A stretch of DNA of 64,000 bases. Source: Bacteroidales bacterium (GTDB taxonomy: Bacteria > Bacteroidota > Bacteroidia > Bacteroidales > UBA932). The stretch is taken from NCBI GenBank assembly GCA_017618115.1, contig JAFZUX010000009.1:62001-126000 (forward strand). The letters run 5' to 3'. The notes under the pieces are model-generated. The model worked only from the letters and a program-made list of their open reading frames with translations, did not search any database and was not told where the DNA came from. Numbering within the stretch: the stretch's first letter is position 1; every line of letters begins with the position of its first letter. The translations under genes and the position numbers were made by a program. This document shows, piece by piece, positions 26,917-34,987 of this stretch.

Positions 26917-27918
26917 TTACTTCTTTGTTAAATAATTGTCTATCTCCATTGCCGCACTTCTGGCCTCGTGGAGGGTATCCGGAAGAGTCTTTGGACCAGT
27001 TGCCGCACCGGCAAAGAAGAGGCCCTCCAGGTTGCTCTTCTGAAGAGAGAGCATAGTGTCTTTTGTGGAGAAGAATCCATCCTCTTCTACGGAGAGATTC
27101 AGCTGATGTCCAACCATATAGCCGGATTCTGAAGGTCTCATTCCGGCCATCAGAACAAGCGTATCCAGAGTAACTTTTATAGGTTTGGAGGAGAGGGTAT
27201 CTTCCGCTTTTACAAGTAGTCTTCCCTCTGAAGTTTCCGCAACTTCGGATACTCTTCCTCTTATGAATCTTATACCCATCTTCTGAGCCTTAAGGTAGAG
27301 ATCCTCATAATGTCTTCCGAACATTCTCAAATCCATATAGAAACAGAAGACGTCTGCCTCCTCAAATGTTTCCTTAATGTGGCAGGCCTGCTTTACCGCG
27401 GTTGCGCAGCAAACCTTGGAACAGGCTGGGTTGCAGGCTTTTTCATCTCTTGAACCTACGCAGTGAACAAAGCCCACGGCCTTTGGTTTCTTAATGGAGA
27501 ATTTGCCTTTGAAGAACTGTTCCAAATCTGCATTGGTAATTACTCCCTCATAAATTCCGTAGCCGTACTCCTCCTTCTTCTCCGCCTTAAAGAGGTCAAA
27601 ACCGGTAGCCAGAAGCAGGGCGTCCGCCAACACTGTTATACCGTTGGAGAGTATTACGTTGTATGATTTATCCAGAATATTTACGCTCTGTACCTGCGTG
27701 TCTGTGAAGCACTTAACTCCCTCTGTCTTCTTAATCAAAGATTTGAGAAGATCCTCTGCCTTTAATCCATCGGGAAAAAGAGTGTCCCATTTTGCCAGAT
27801 GGCCGCCAAGCTCTTTCTCCTTCTCTACAAGAATAACGTTGTATCCCATCTTTACCAGAATGGAAGAGGCTTCCAATCCTGCAGGGCCGCCGCCAATGAT
27901 AAGTATGTTGTTCTTCAT
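26917..27918 (-). CDS. HdrA/QmoA-like FAD-binding Fe-S oxidoreductase
   Basis: 333 residues. N-terminal FAD dinucleotide fold (IIGGGPAGLEAS), the HdrA-family cluster region HCVGSRDEKACNPACSKVCCATAVKQA around residues 155-180 (quoted here as CVGSRD and CSKVCC), and a closing FAD motif GLFFAGAATGPKTLPD. It is about half the size of methanogen HdrA: the N-terminal ferredoxin domain and C-terminal double ferredoxin are both absent, which makes it closer to QmoA. It should hold FAD and one [4Fe-4S] cluster and sit at the centre of the Hdr-like complex. Lies between the HdrB-like and small HdrC-like genes. Confidence 0.82.
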   Translation of the reverse strand: MKNNILIIGGGPAGLEASSILVKMGYNVILVEKEKELGGHLAKWDTLFPDGLKAEDLLKSLIKKTEGVKCFTDTQVQSVNILDKSYNVILSNGITVLADALLLATGFDLFKAEKKEEYGYGIYEGVITNADLEQFFKGKFSIKKPKAVGFVHCVGSRDEKACNPACSKVCCATAVKQACHIKETFEEADVFCFYMDLRMFGRHYEDLYLKAQKMGIRFIRGRVSEVAETSEGRLLVKAEDTLSSKPIKVTLDTLVLMAGMRPSESGYMVGHQLNLSVEEDGFFSTKDTMLSLQKSNLEGLFFAGAATGPKTLPDTLHEARSAAMEIDNYLTKK

Positions 27919-27922
27919 AAGA

Positions 27923-28987
27923 CTATTTTAAACAATGTGGTTTTTCCGGTTCCCCGATATTCTTTCCGTTTTTGCCAAGGTACTTTTTGGCTGGGTCATA
28001 CGGTATTCCCATTTTATCCAGAAGTGGCTCAACACCAACCTGATGCGTCTGCAGTCCCAAGTCCCACGGGTCATATCCCATAACCAGTCCGGCCACCTCT
28101 TCGTAGGTGAAGACTGGTATTCCGTGGCCGTTCTCTCCGTAGGTCTTTCCTTCAGTCTCTGCAATCACATACTGCCATCTGTCCAAAAAGTAAGGGCAGC
28201 CCGGGCAGTTGGTGATTATCATATCCGGCTTAAAAGGTTCCATGCTCTCAAACTTCTTGTGAGTGTTTGATAATGAATAACCTCTGTTGCTTTGAATCAT
28301 ATACTGACGGAAGCCGAATCCGCAGCAGTGCCTTCTCTCAGGGTAGTCTATAATCTGACCTCCCCAGGCCTCAACCATACCTACCAGAACGTAAGGGTAT
28401 TCGGCACCTCCCACTCCCTTGGAAGGGAACATCTTGGAGTAGTGGCAGCCAATGTGCTCCACAACTCTGAGCGGCTCTCCGGTCTTGACATTCACCAGTT
28501 TATACTTGGATTTGGCTGCAATCTGATTGCGGTATTTGAAAATAAGATCGCTGGCGTGAACCAAAAACTTTGGTTTTGCAAACTCCAAATGGCAACTCTT
28601 CCAGAGATTGTCCGCTATTTTCTCCTGAAGCTCAGGGTATTCCCTCCAGGTCTCCATAGTTTCACAGTAGAGGCCGAATGAGGTGATGCAGGAGCAGACG
28701 TAGTTCTCGTAACCATATTTTTTCATCAGAGCAAACTGACGTGCAATTATTGTCATTGCAGTCTCCTGCGGAATGGCATCTGAGTGGTAGGCTATTCCTC
28801 CGCAGGTTGTATGATGCTCTGTTTCAAATATATCCTTGCCCAGTTTATTGCGGGTGATATCCAGGAAGGTAACCTCGGATGCAGGGAAGAAACTCTGCCT
28901 TATGCAACTTCTAACATAGAAGTAGTGGTCTTCCGGAATCTCCTTCTGGTAATCTGCCCATATTTTCTGTTTGCCTTCGTAAATCAT
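27923..28987 (-). CDS. HdrB-like CCG-domain protein
   Basis: 354 residues with the two-CCG-domain design of HdrB. The C-terminal domain is complete (GCHYSK, HCCGFGF, NCPGC). In the N-terminal domain the expected CysCys is Thr61-Cys62 (TTCGG), with other ligands at Cys28 and CSC about 35 residues later, so one cluster lacks a usual ligand. HdrB-type proteins carry non-cubane [4Fe-4S] clusters that handle disulfides or relay electrons. It starts 3 bases after the HdrC-like gene. The physiological substrate is unknown; no CoM/CoB is expected in this organism. Confidence 0.8.
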   Translation of the reverse strand: MIYEGKQKIWADYQKEIPEDHYFYVRSCIRQSFFPASEVTFLDITRNKLGKDIFETEHHTTCGGIAYHSDAIPQETAMTIIARQFALMKKYGYENYVCSCITSFGLYCETMETWREYPELQEKIADNLWKSCHLEFAKPKFLVHASDLIFKYRNQIAAKSKYKLVNVKTGEPLRVVEHIGCHYSKMFPSKGVGGAEYPYVLVGMVEAWGGQIIDYPERRHCCGFGFRQYMIQSNRGYSLSNTHKKFESMEPFKPDMIITNCPGCPYFLDRWQYVIAETEGKTYGENGHGIPVFTYEEVAGLVMGYDPWDLGLQTHQVGVEPLLDKMGIPYDPAKKYLGKNGKNIGEPEKPHCLK

Positions 28988-28990
28988 CTC

Positions 28991-29686
28991 TTAATGGTTA
29001 AAGTGTTTGTTGGAAGATTCCGTGTAGAGTTTCTTTGCATACTCTTCCTCTGTAAGTCCCAGTTCCTCAGCCTTTTTAAGTCCTGCAGCACGTACATTCT
29101 CCAACATCTGAGTGGCACCGGTTATATCATAAATCTTCTTAAGTTCATCCAAATCTTTCTGAGGAATCTTTCTCATTGCGCCGGCTCCCTCTCCGTCAAG
29201 ATTACCTCCAAGTCTCTCAAATATGTCATCCAAATGCTCCTCTTCCCATTTCCAAACTACTCCCGCCTCCTGATGCTCCTTGTATTTGAAGGTTCTAGGA
29301 TAGACGCAATAACCGTAGTTTAATATGTTGCTGTTTAGGTCTTTGCAGAGCAGATACATCTGCCTTCCTTTCTCAGATTCCATAAAGAAACCGGTCTGAA
29401 TTGAGAGGCTTCTGAGGGCCATAATGATAAGACCGGCGGCATTCTTTCTTGGGCATCTTGTAACGCAGCTCAGACACTCTCCGCAATACCAGATGGTATC
29501 ACTCTTGAGCAGTTCTTCTATCTGCGCATCATCCTGATGCTGAACAATATCCACAATTCTACGCGGGTCATAGCGGTAGAACTCCGCCGCCGGGCAGATT
29601 GCAGTGCAGGTACCACAGTTTATACAGGCGTTCAATCCCTCCTTAATCCTGTAATCCTGCATTAATCTATCATATAACTTTCCCAT
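28991..29686 (-). CDS. HdrC-like ferredoxin-type subunit
   Basis: 231 residues. Two [4Fe-4S] motifs, CINCGTCTAIC and CGECLSCVTRC, in the first 85 residues, followed by a long charged helical C-terminal region (about residues 120-231) without cysteine motifs. I chose ATG 29686 (MGKLYDRL); a TTG two codons upstream is also in frame. It is the first of the five Hdr-like genes and begins 7 bases after the antiporter stop. Its likely partner is the HdrB-like protein next to it. Confidence 0.82.
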   Translation of the reverse strand: MGKLYDRLMQDYRIKEGLNACINCGTCTAICPAAEFYRYDPRRIVDIVQHQDDAQIEELLKSDTIWYCGECLSCVTRCPRKNAAGLIIMALRSLSIQTGFFMESEKGRQMYLLCKDLNSNILNYGYCVYPRTFKYKEHQEAGVVWKWEEEHLDDIFERLGGNLDGEGAGAMRKIPQKDLDELKKIYDITGATQMLENVRAAGLKKAEELGLTEEEYAKKLYTESSNKHFNH

Positions 29687-29692
29687 ACTCAA

Positions 29693-30670
29693 TTAACCAA
29701 CTGTTATTGTGCTGTATACGTAGAGGACATAGAGGGCCAAAAGGAGTATTCCCTCCGCACGGCTTATCCTTCTTCTGGTGGCGGAGAAGAGTACCAGCAC
29801 CAGGGTAGATACCAGCAGAAATATAAAGTGTGAATGGTTTATTCCCGATAGTTGAAGAGGGGAGATTACCGAGCATCCGCCCAATATGAGGAAGGTGTTG
29901 AAGACATTGGAACCCACAACGTTACCCAATGCAAGGCCTCCCTTTTTCTTTACCGCTGCAATCACGCTGGTTGCAAGTTCAGGAATGCTGGTTCCAACGG
30001 CAACAATGGTGGAAGCTATTACAAGATCACTCACTCCCAATCTCTTTGCAATATCTGTTGCGCTGTCTACCAGTAAGTTACCTCCATAAATAAGGGCAGC
30101 CAGACCTCCAAAGAACATAAGCAGAGATAGCCAGATATTCTTCTTTACAACCTCTTTCTTTTCCTGTTCGGATTCTTCTTTTCTCTTAGCTGTAAAGAAA
30201 TTATAGCCAAGGAAAATGCAGAAGAGTATAAGCATTACCAATCCCTCTCCTCTTGAGATTACGTTCTGACTCATATCATCATCAACAAGCAATTGGTTTA
30301 TCTGGTTGTCAAAGCAGATGATTATCAGAACCAAAGAGGAGATTGTCAAAAACTGAAGATCTTTTCCCAGGTTGTCTCTTGTAATCTTAAGGGGAACCAA
30401 TGCGCAGCTTAACCCCAATATTAACAGAATGTTGCAAATATTTGAACCGACTATGTTTCCAACTGTGATTCCAACACTTCCCTTAATTGTACCAAGAAAG
30501 GAGACAACCGCCTCCGGTGCGGAGGTGCCTATTGCCACTATGGTCATACCTATCACAACATCTGAAATACCAAAGCGTGAGGCAATTCTGGAAGCTCCGT
30601 CTACAAGATAGTTTGCTCCTGCCAATATCAGTGCCAGGCCGGCTATGAGAAGAAGAACGGTTACTGTCAT
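29693..30670 (-). CDS. CaCA-family Ca2+ (or K+)/Na+ antiporter, YrbG-like
   Basis: 325 residues, about ten membrane helices in two homologous halves. The alpha-repeats carry the ion-binding motifs GTSAPE (first half) and GTSIPE (second half), each followed by GNIVGSN or GNVVGSN. A hydrophilic cytoplasmic loop (TAKRKEESEQEKKE, near residue 165) joins the halves. Members exchange Na+ for Ca2+ across the inner membrane. It is squeezed between carB (5-base gap) and the Hdr-like genes (7-base gap), so it is likely co-transcribed, though no functional link is obvious. Confidence 0.9.
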   Translation of the reverse strand: MTVTVLLLIAGLALILAGANYLVDGASRIASRFGISDVVIGMTIVAIGTSAPEAVVSFLGTIKGSVGITVGNIVGSNICNILLILGLSCALVPLKITRDNLGKDLQFLTISSLVLIIICFDNQINQLLVDDDMSQNVISRGEGLVMLILFCIFLGYNFFTAKRKEESEQEKKEVVKKNIWLSLLMFFGGLAALIYGGNLLVDSATDIAKRLGVSDLVIASTIVAVGTSIPELATSVIAAVKKKGGLALGNVVGSNVFNTFLILGGCSVISPLQLSGINHSHFIFLLVSTLVLVLFSATRRRISRAEGILLLALYVLYVYSTITVG

Positions 30671-30675
30671 ATCAA

Positions 30676-33600
30676 TTAATATTCATCCCAACTCTTAATC
30701 TGAATCTCATCCATATCCATTGTGCAGAAGGCGTTTATGAAGGCACTGGCAAGGCGGGTGTTGGTAAGAAGCTGAATGTTGAAGTCCACTGCGGCTCTTC
30801 TTACTTTGTATCCGTTGTCCAACTCCGTCTTGGTGAGGTTCTTAGGAATGTTCACCACCATATCTACACCCTTCTTCTGTATAAGGTCTATTGCCTGAGG
30901 AGATTTCTTCTCACTTGGCCAGAAGACCTCTGTTGTTGGTATCTTGTTGTCTTTCAAATATCTGTATGTTCCGCCGGTTGCGTAGAGGCGGTAGCCTTTG
31001 CGGCTGAGGTTCTGGCAAGCCTCAAGCATCTCCGCCTTCTGTTTTCCGTCTCCGGTGGAGAGGAGGATTCCCTTTGCAGGAACGGAGTAACCAACTGAGA
31101 GCATGGATTTTAGTACCGCCTCGGAGGTGTCGTCTCCAATGCAGCCCACCTCTCCGGTGGAGGCCATATCCACTCCGAGTACAGGGTCTGCCTTCAAAAG
31201 TCTTGAGAATGAGAACTGTGAAGCCTTAATTCCCACATAGTCCAAATCAAACGCGCTCTTATCCGGAGTCTTGAACTTTTCTCCAATCATTATCTTGGTG
31301 GCCAGTTCTATGAGGTTGATCTTAAGAACTTTGGATACGAACGGGAAGCTTCTGGAGGCTCTGAGGTTACACTCAATAACTAAAATATCGTTGTCCTTTG
31401 CCATGAACTGGATGTTGAAAGGACCGCTTATCTTAAGCTCCTGGGCAATCTTGCGTGATATCTTCTTAAGTCTTCTAACAGTCTCAACGTATAGTTTTTG
31501 CGGAGGGAACTGAATGGTTGCGTCTCCGGAGTGGACTCCCGCAAACTCTATATGCTCGCTTATTGCGTATGCCACAATCTCTCCCTCTTTTGCAACAGCG
31601 TCAAACTCAATCTCTTTGGCGTGCTGAATGAACTCGCTCACAACCACCGGATGCTTCTTGGAAACCTCTGCAGCCAGCTGAAGGAACTGCTTGAGTTCGT
31701 GGTTGTTGGAGCAGACGTTCATAGCCGCTCCGCTGAGTACGTAACTTGGACGTACAAGTACCGGGAAGCCAACCTTATCTACAAACTTATGAATATCATC
31801 CAGAGTGGTAAGCTCGCTCCAGCGAGGCTGGTTGATTCCCAAACGGTCCAGCATTGCGGAGAACTTGTGACGGTCTTCTGCATTGTCTATGGATTTAGCG
31901 CTGGTGCCAAGCAGTCTTACGTTGGCATCGTTTAGCCTCATTGCCAGGTTGTTAGGAATCTGACCTCCCACGCTTACTACCACTCCTTCAGCAGATTCCA
32001 ACTCATAGATATCCATAACCCTCTCGTATGTGAGTTCGTCAAAGTATAGGCGGTCACACATATCGTAGTCCGTAGAAACTGTCTCAGGGTTATAGTTTAT
32101 CATAACTCCTCTCCATCCGCACTTTCTTATTGTGTTTAAGCAGTTTACGCTGCACCAGTCAAACTCCACTGAACTTCCTATACGGTATGCTCCGCTTCCA
32201 AGAACTATAATGGACTTGCCGTCCTTCTCATAGTTGATATCATTAGCGGTACCGTTGTAGGTGAGGTAGAGGTAGTTGGTCTTTGCAGGGAACTCAGCCG
32301 CCAGGGTGTCTATCTGTTTTACAACAGGGGTAACTCCCAGTGATTTACGGTATTGGCGTACAATCTCAGCATATCTGTCAGGATCATTCTTATCCTTAAG
32401 AACCAGGCGTCCAATCTGGAAGTCTGAGAAGCCGCTTCCCTTGGCCTCCTGCATCAGAGACTTGTCTATCTGCCTGAGGTCCTTATACTTGGCCAGTTTC
32501 TTTCCGGTAAGGTGGATATTGTAGAGTTTCTGGAGGAACCACTTGTCTATCTTTGTGGCCTCGTGTACCTTGTCTACGGAGTACCCCGCTTCAAACGCCT
32601 TGGCTATTACAAAGATACGGCTGTCTGTAGGCTGCTCCAATTCCTTCTCTATGTCGTCCACTCTCATCTCCTTATTGCCCACAAATCCGTGCGCTCCTCT
32701 TCCTATCATTCTCAGCCCCTTCTGAATAGCCTCTTCAAAGCTTCTTCCTATGGCCATAACCTCTCCCACTGACTTCATGCTGCTGCCAATCAAACGGCTC
32801 ACTCCGTGGAACTTACTTAGATCCCAGCGAGGAATCTTACAAACTATGTAATCCAACGCCGGCTCAAAGAAAGCAGGGGTGGTCTTGGTTACGGAGTTCT
32901 TAAGATCATACAATCCGTATCCCAATCCCAGTTTTGCCGCAACGAATGCCAACGGATAACCTGTTGCTTTTGAGGCCAAAGCAGAAGAACGGGAGAGACG
33001 GGCATTCACCTCAATTACTCTGTAATCCTCACTCTGAGGGTCAAAGGCGTACTGAACGTTACACTCTCCTACAATTCCAATATGTCTTACAATCTTTATT
33101 GCAATCTCTCTCAAAAGGAAGTACTCGTGGTTTGTAAGTGTCTGAGACGGAGCAACTACAATGCTCTCTCCGGTATGGATTCCCAGAGGGTCAAAGTTCT
33201 CCATGTTGCAGACTGTGATGCAGTTGTCAAAGCGGTCTCTTACCACCTCGTACTCTATCTCCTTCCAGCCCTTAAGGGATTTCTCCACCAGAACCTGAGG
33301 AGAGAAGGTGAATGCTTTGGCTGTCAGCTTTTTAAGCTCGGAGTCATTGTTGCAGAATCCGCTGCCCAATCCTCCCAGTGCATAGGCCGCTCTCACAATT
33401 ACAGGGTAGCCCAACTGACGGGCTGCCTTAAGTGCGTCCTCTATATTCTCAACTGCGTGGCTCTTAATGGTCTTAACCTCAATTTCATCCAGCTTCTTTA
33501 CAAAGAGTTCACGGTCTTCCGTATCCATAATTGCCTGGATAGGGGTTCCAAGTACCTGAACGTCATACTTTTTGAGGACTCCGCTGCGGAAGAGTTCAAC

Positions 33601-33888
33601 TCCGCAGTTTAGGGCTGTCTGCCCTCCGAATGAGAGAAGTATTCCCTGAGGTTTCTCCTTCTTAATGACCTTCTCCACAAAGTAAGGGGTAACGGGGAGA
33701 AAGTAAATCTTGTCTGCAATACCCTCCGATGTCTGTACGGTAGCAATGTTAGGGTTTATGAGCACTGTCTTTATGTGCTCCTCTTTCATTGCTTTAAGTG
33801 CCTGAGAACCCGAGTAATCGAACTCTCCGGCCTCTCCGATTTTAAGGGCACCGGAACCCAATATGAGTACTTTCTTTATGGATTTCAT
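30676..33888 (-). CDS. carB: Carbamoyl-phosphate synthase large subunit
   Basis: 1070 residues, full length for CarB. Two homologous ATP-grasp halves are visible: first half with VLGSGALKIGEAGEFDYSGSQA-type start (GEAGEFDYSG) and RAAYALGGLGSG, second half with VLGSGAYRIGSSVEFDW and RPSYVLSGAAM, followed by an MGS-like allosteric domain (LYATGGTYRYLKD) at the C terminus. It makes carbamoyl phosphate for pyrimidine and arginine synthesis using ammonia delivered by CarA. The ATG follows the carA TAG directly, with no gap. Confidence 0.97.
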   Translation of the reverse strand: MKSIKKVLILGSGALKIGEAGEFDYSGSQALKAMKEEHIKTVLINPNIATVQTSEGIADKIYFLPVTPYFVEKVIKKEKPQGILLSFGGQTALNCGVELFRSGVLKKYDVQVLGTPIQAIMDTEDRELFVKKLDEIEVKTIKSHAVENIEDALKAARQLGYPVIVRAAYALGGLGSGFCNNDSELKKLTAKAFTFSPQVLVEKSLKGWKEIEYEVVRDRFDNCITVCNMENFDPLGIHTGESIVVAPSQTLTNHEYFLLREIAIKIVRHIGIVGECNVQYAFDPQSEDYRVIEVNARLSRSSALASKATGYPLAFVAAKLGLGYGLYDLKNSVTKTTPAFFEPALDYIVCKIPRWDLSKFHGVSRLIGSSMKSVGEVMAIGRSFEEAIQKGLRMIGRGAHGFVGNKEMRVDDIEKELEQPTDSRIFVIAKAFEAGYSVDKVHEATKIDKWFLQKLYNIHLTGKKLAKYKDLRQIDKSLMQEAKGSGFSDFQIGRLVLKDKNDPDRYAEIVRQYRKSLGVTPVVKQIDTLAAEFPAKTNYLYLTYNGTANDINYEKDGKSIIVLGSGAYRIGSSVEFDWCSVNCLNTIRKCGWRGVMINYNPETVSTDYDMCDRLYFDELTYERVMDIYELESAEGVVVSVGGQIPNNLAMRLNDANVRLLGTSAKSIDNAEDRHKFSAMLDRLGINQPRWSELTTLDDIHKFVDKVGFPVLVRPSYVLSGAAMNVCSNNHELKQFLQLAAEVSKKHPVVVSEFIQHAKEIEFDAVAKEGEIVAYAISEHIEFAGVHSGDATIQFPPQKLYVETVRRLKKISRKIAQELKISGPFNIQFMAKDNDILVIECNLRASRSFPFVSKVLKINLIELATKIMIGEKFKTPDKSAFDLDYVGIKASQFSFSRLLKADPVLGVDMASTGEVGCIGDDTSEAVLKSMLSVGYSVPAKGILLSTGDGKQKAEMLEACQNLSRKGYRLYATGGTYRYLKDNKIPTTEVFWPSEKKSPQAIDLIQKKGVDMVVNIPKNLTKTELDNGYKVRRAAVDFNIQLLTNTRLASAFINAFCTMDMDEIQIKSWDEY

Positions 33889-34962
33889 CTAAAGAAGATT
33901 TATAAAGTCGTCAAATAAAAATTCTGTATCTGTAGGACCGCTGGTAGCCTCCGGGTGGAACTGGGCGGAGAAGAACGGTTTCTTCTTGTGGCGTATTCCC
34001 TCGTTGGTGTTGTCATTCATATTTACAAAGAGCGGTTCCCAATCTTTTGACAGGGTGCTGTCATCCACTGCAAATCCGTGATTCTGAGAGGTTACAAAGC
34101 AACGGTTGGTACCAACCATTCTAACCGGCTGGTTATGGCTGCGGTGGCCGTATTTGAGTTTGTAGGTGTTGGCTCCTGCGGCACGTGCCATAAGCTGGTT
34201 ACCCATGCAGATGCCGAATATAGGTTTGTTGCCCTTCATTGCAACCTTCAGATGCTCAACCGCTTTGGTGCAGAGTTCCGGGTTTCCCGGGCCGTTGGAG
34301 ATGAAGAGACCGTCCCACTCCAGGGTATTGAAGTCATAATCCCACGGTACCCTTACAACCTCCACGTTTCTCTTAATCAGGCACCTTAATATGTTGTTCT
34401 TCACTCCGCAGTCCACCAGCACAACCCTCTTCTTTCCTTTTCCGTAAACCTTTGTCTTCTTGCAAGATACAATATCTACCTGATTCTCCTTGTTAGGATC
34501 TGCAATAGGGGCGTACTTTCTGCTTTCCACCGGAACTATCCTTCCCAGCATGGCTCCCTTCTCCCTTAAAACCTTTGTAAGTTCTCTGGTATCCACGCCG
34601 TAAATTCCCGGAATCTTCTCTTTTTTAAGCCACTCGTCCAAACTCATTGCAGAATTCCAGTGGCTGAAATTCTCGGAATAGTAGGATATCACCAGCGCCC
34701 TTACGTGTATCTTGTCAGACTCAAACACCTTTGAGACTCCATTCTCAACCACATCTTTAGGCACACCGTAGTTTCCTATGATAGGGTAGGTTATGCAAAG
34801 AATCTGACCTGAGTAGGAGGGGTCCGTAAGGCTCTCCGGGTAGCCCACCATTGCAGTATTGAAGACTACCTCTCCATCTGCACTCTTCTGATATCCAAAA
34901 GAATAGCCCTGAAATTCAAGGCCATTCTCCAAAACAAGTTTTATTTTACTTTCAGATTGCAT
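33889..34962 (-). CDS. carA: Carbamoyl-phosphate synthase small subunit (glutaminase)
   Basis: 357 residues. N-terminal CarA domain (FNTAMVGYPESLTDPSY), then a class I glutamine amidotransferase domain with nucleophile Cys in GICMGNQL and the His/Glu pair in QFHPEAT. It releases ammonia from glutamine for CarB. ATG 34962 (MQSESKIKL) is preferred; a TTG at 34986 would add eight Lys-rich residues. No attenuator or PyrR-type hairpin is visible in the 25 bases upstream; transcription probably comes from the dipeptidase promoter. Confidence 0.96.
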   Translation of the reverse strand: MQSESKIKLVLENGLEFQGYSFGYQKSADGEVVFNTAMVGYPESLTDPSYSGQILCITYPIIGNYGVPKDVVENGVSKVFESDKIHVRALVISYYSENFSHWNSAMSLDEWLKKEKIPGIYGVDTRELTKVLREKGAMLGRIVPVESRKYAPIADPNKENQVDIVSCKKTKVYGKGKKRVVLVDCGVKNNILRCLIKRNVEVVRVPWDYDFNTLEWDGLFISNGPGNPELCTKAVEHLKVAMKGNKPIFGICMGNQLMARAAGANTYKLKYGHRSHNQPVRMVGTNRCFVTSQNHGFAVDDSTLSKDWEPLFVNMNDNTNEGIRHKKKPFFSAQFHPEATSGPTDTEFLFDDFINLL

Positions 34963-34987
34963 CTTTTTATTCGATTTCGGGCGCAAT

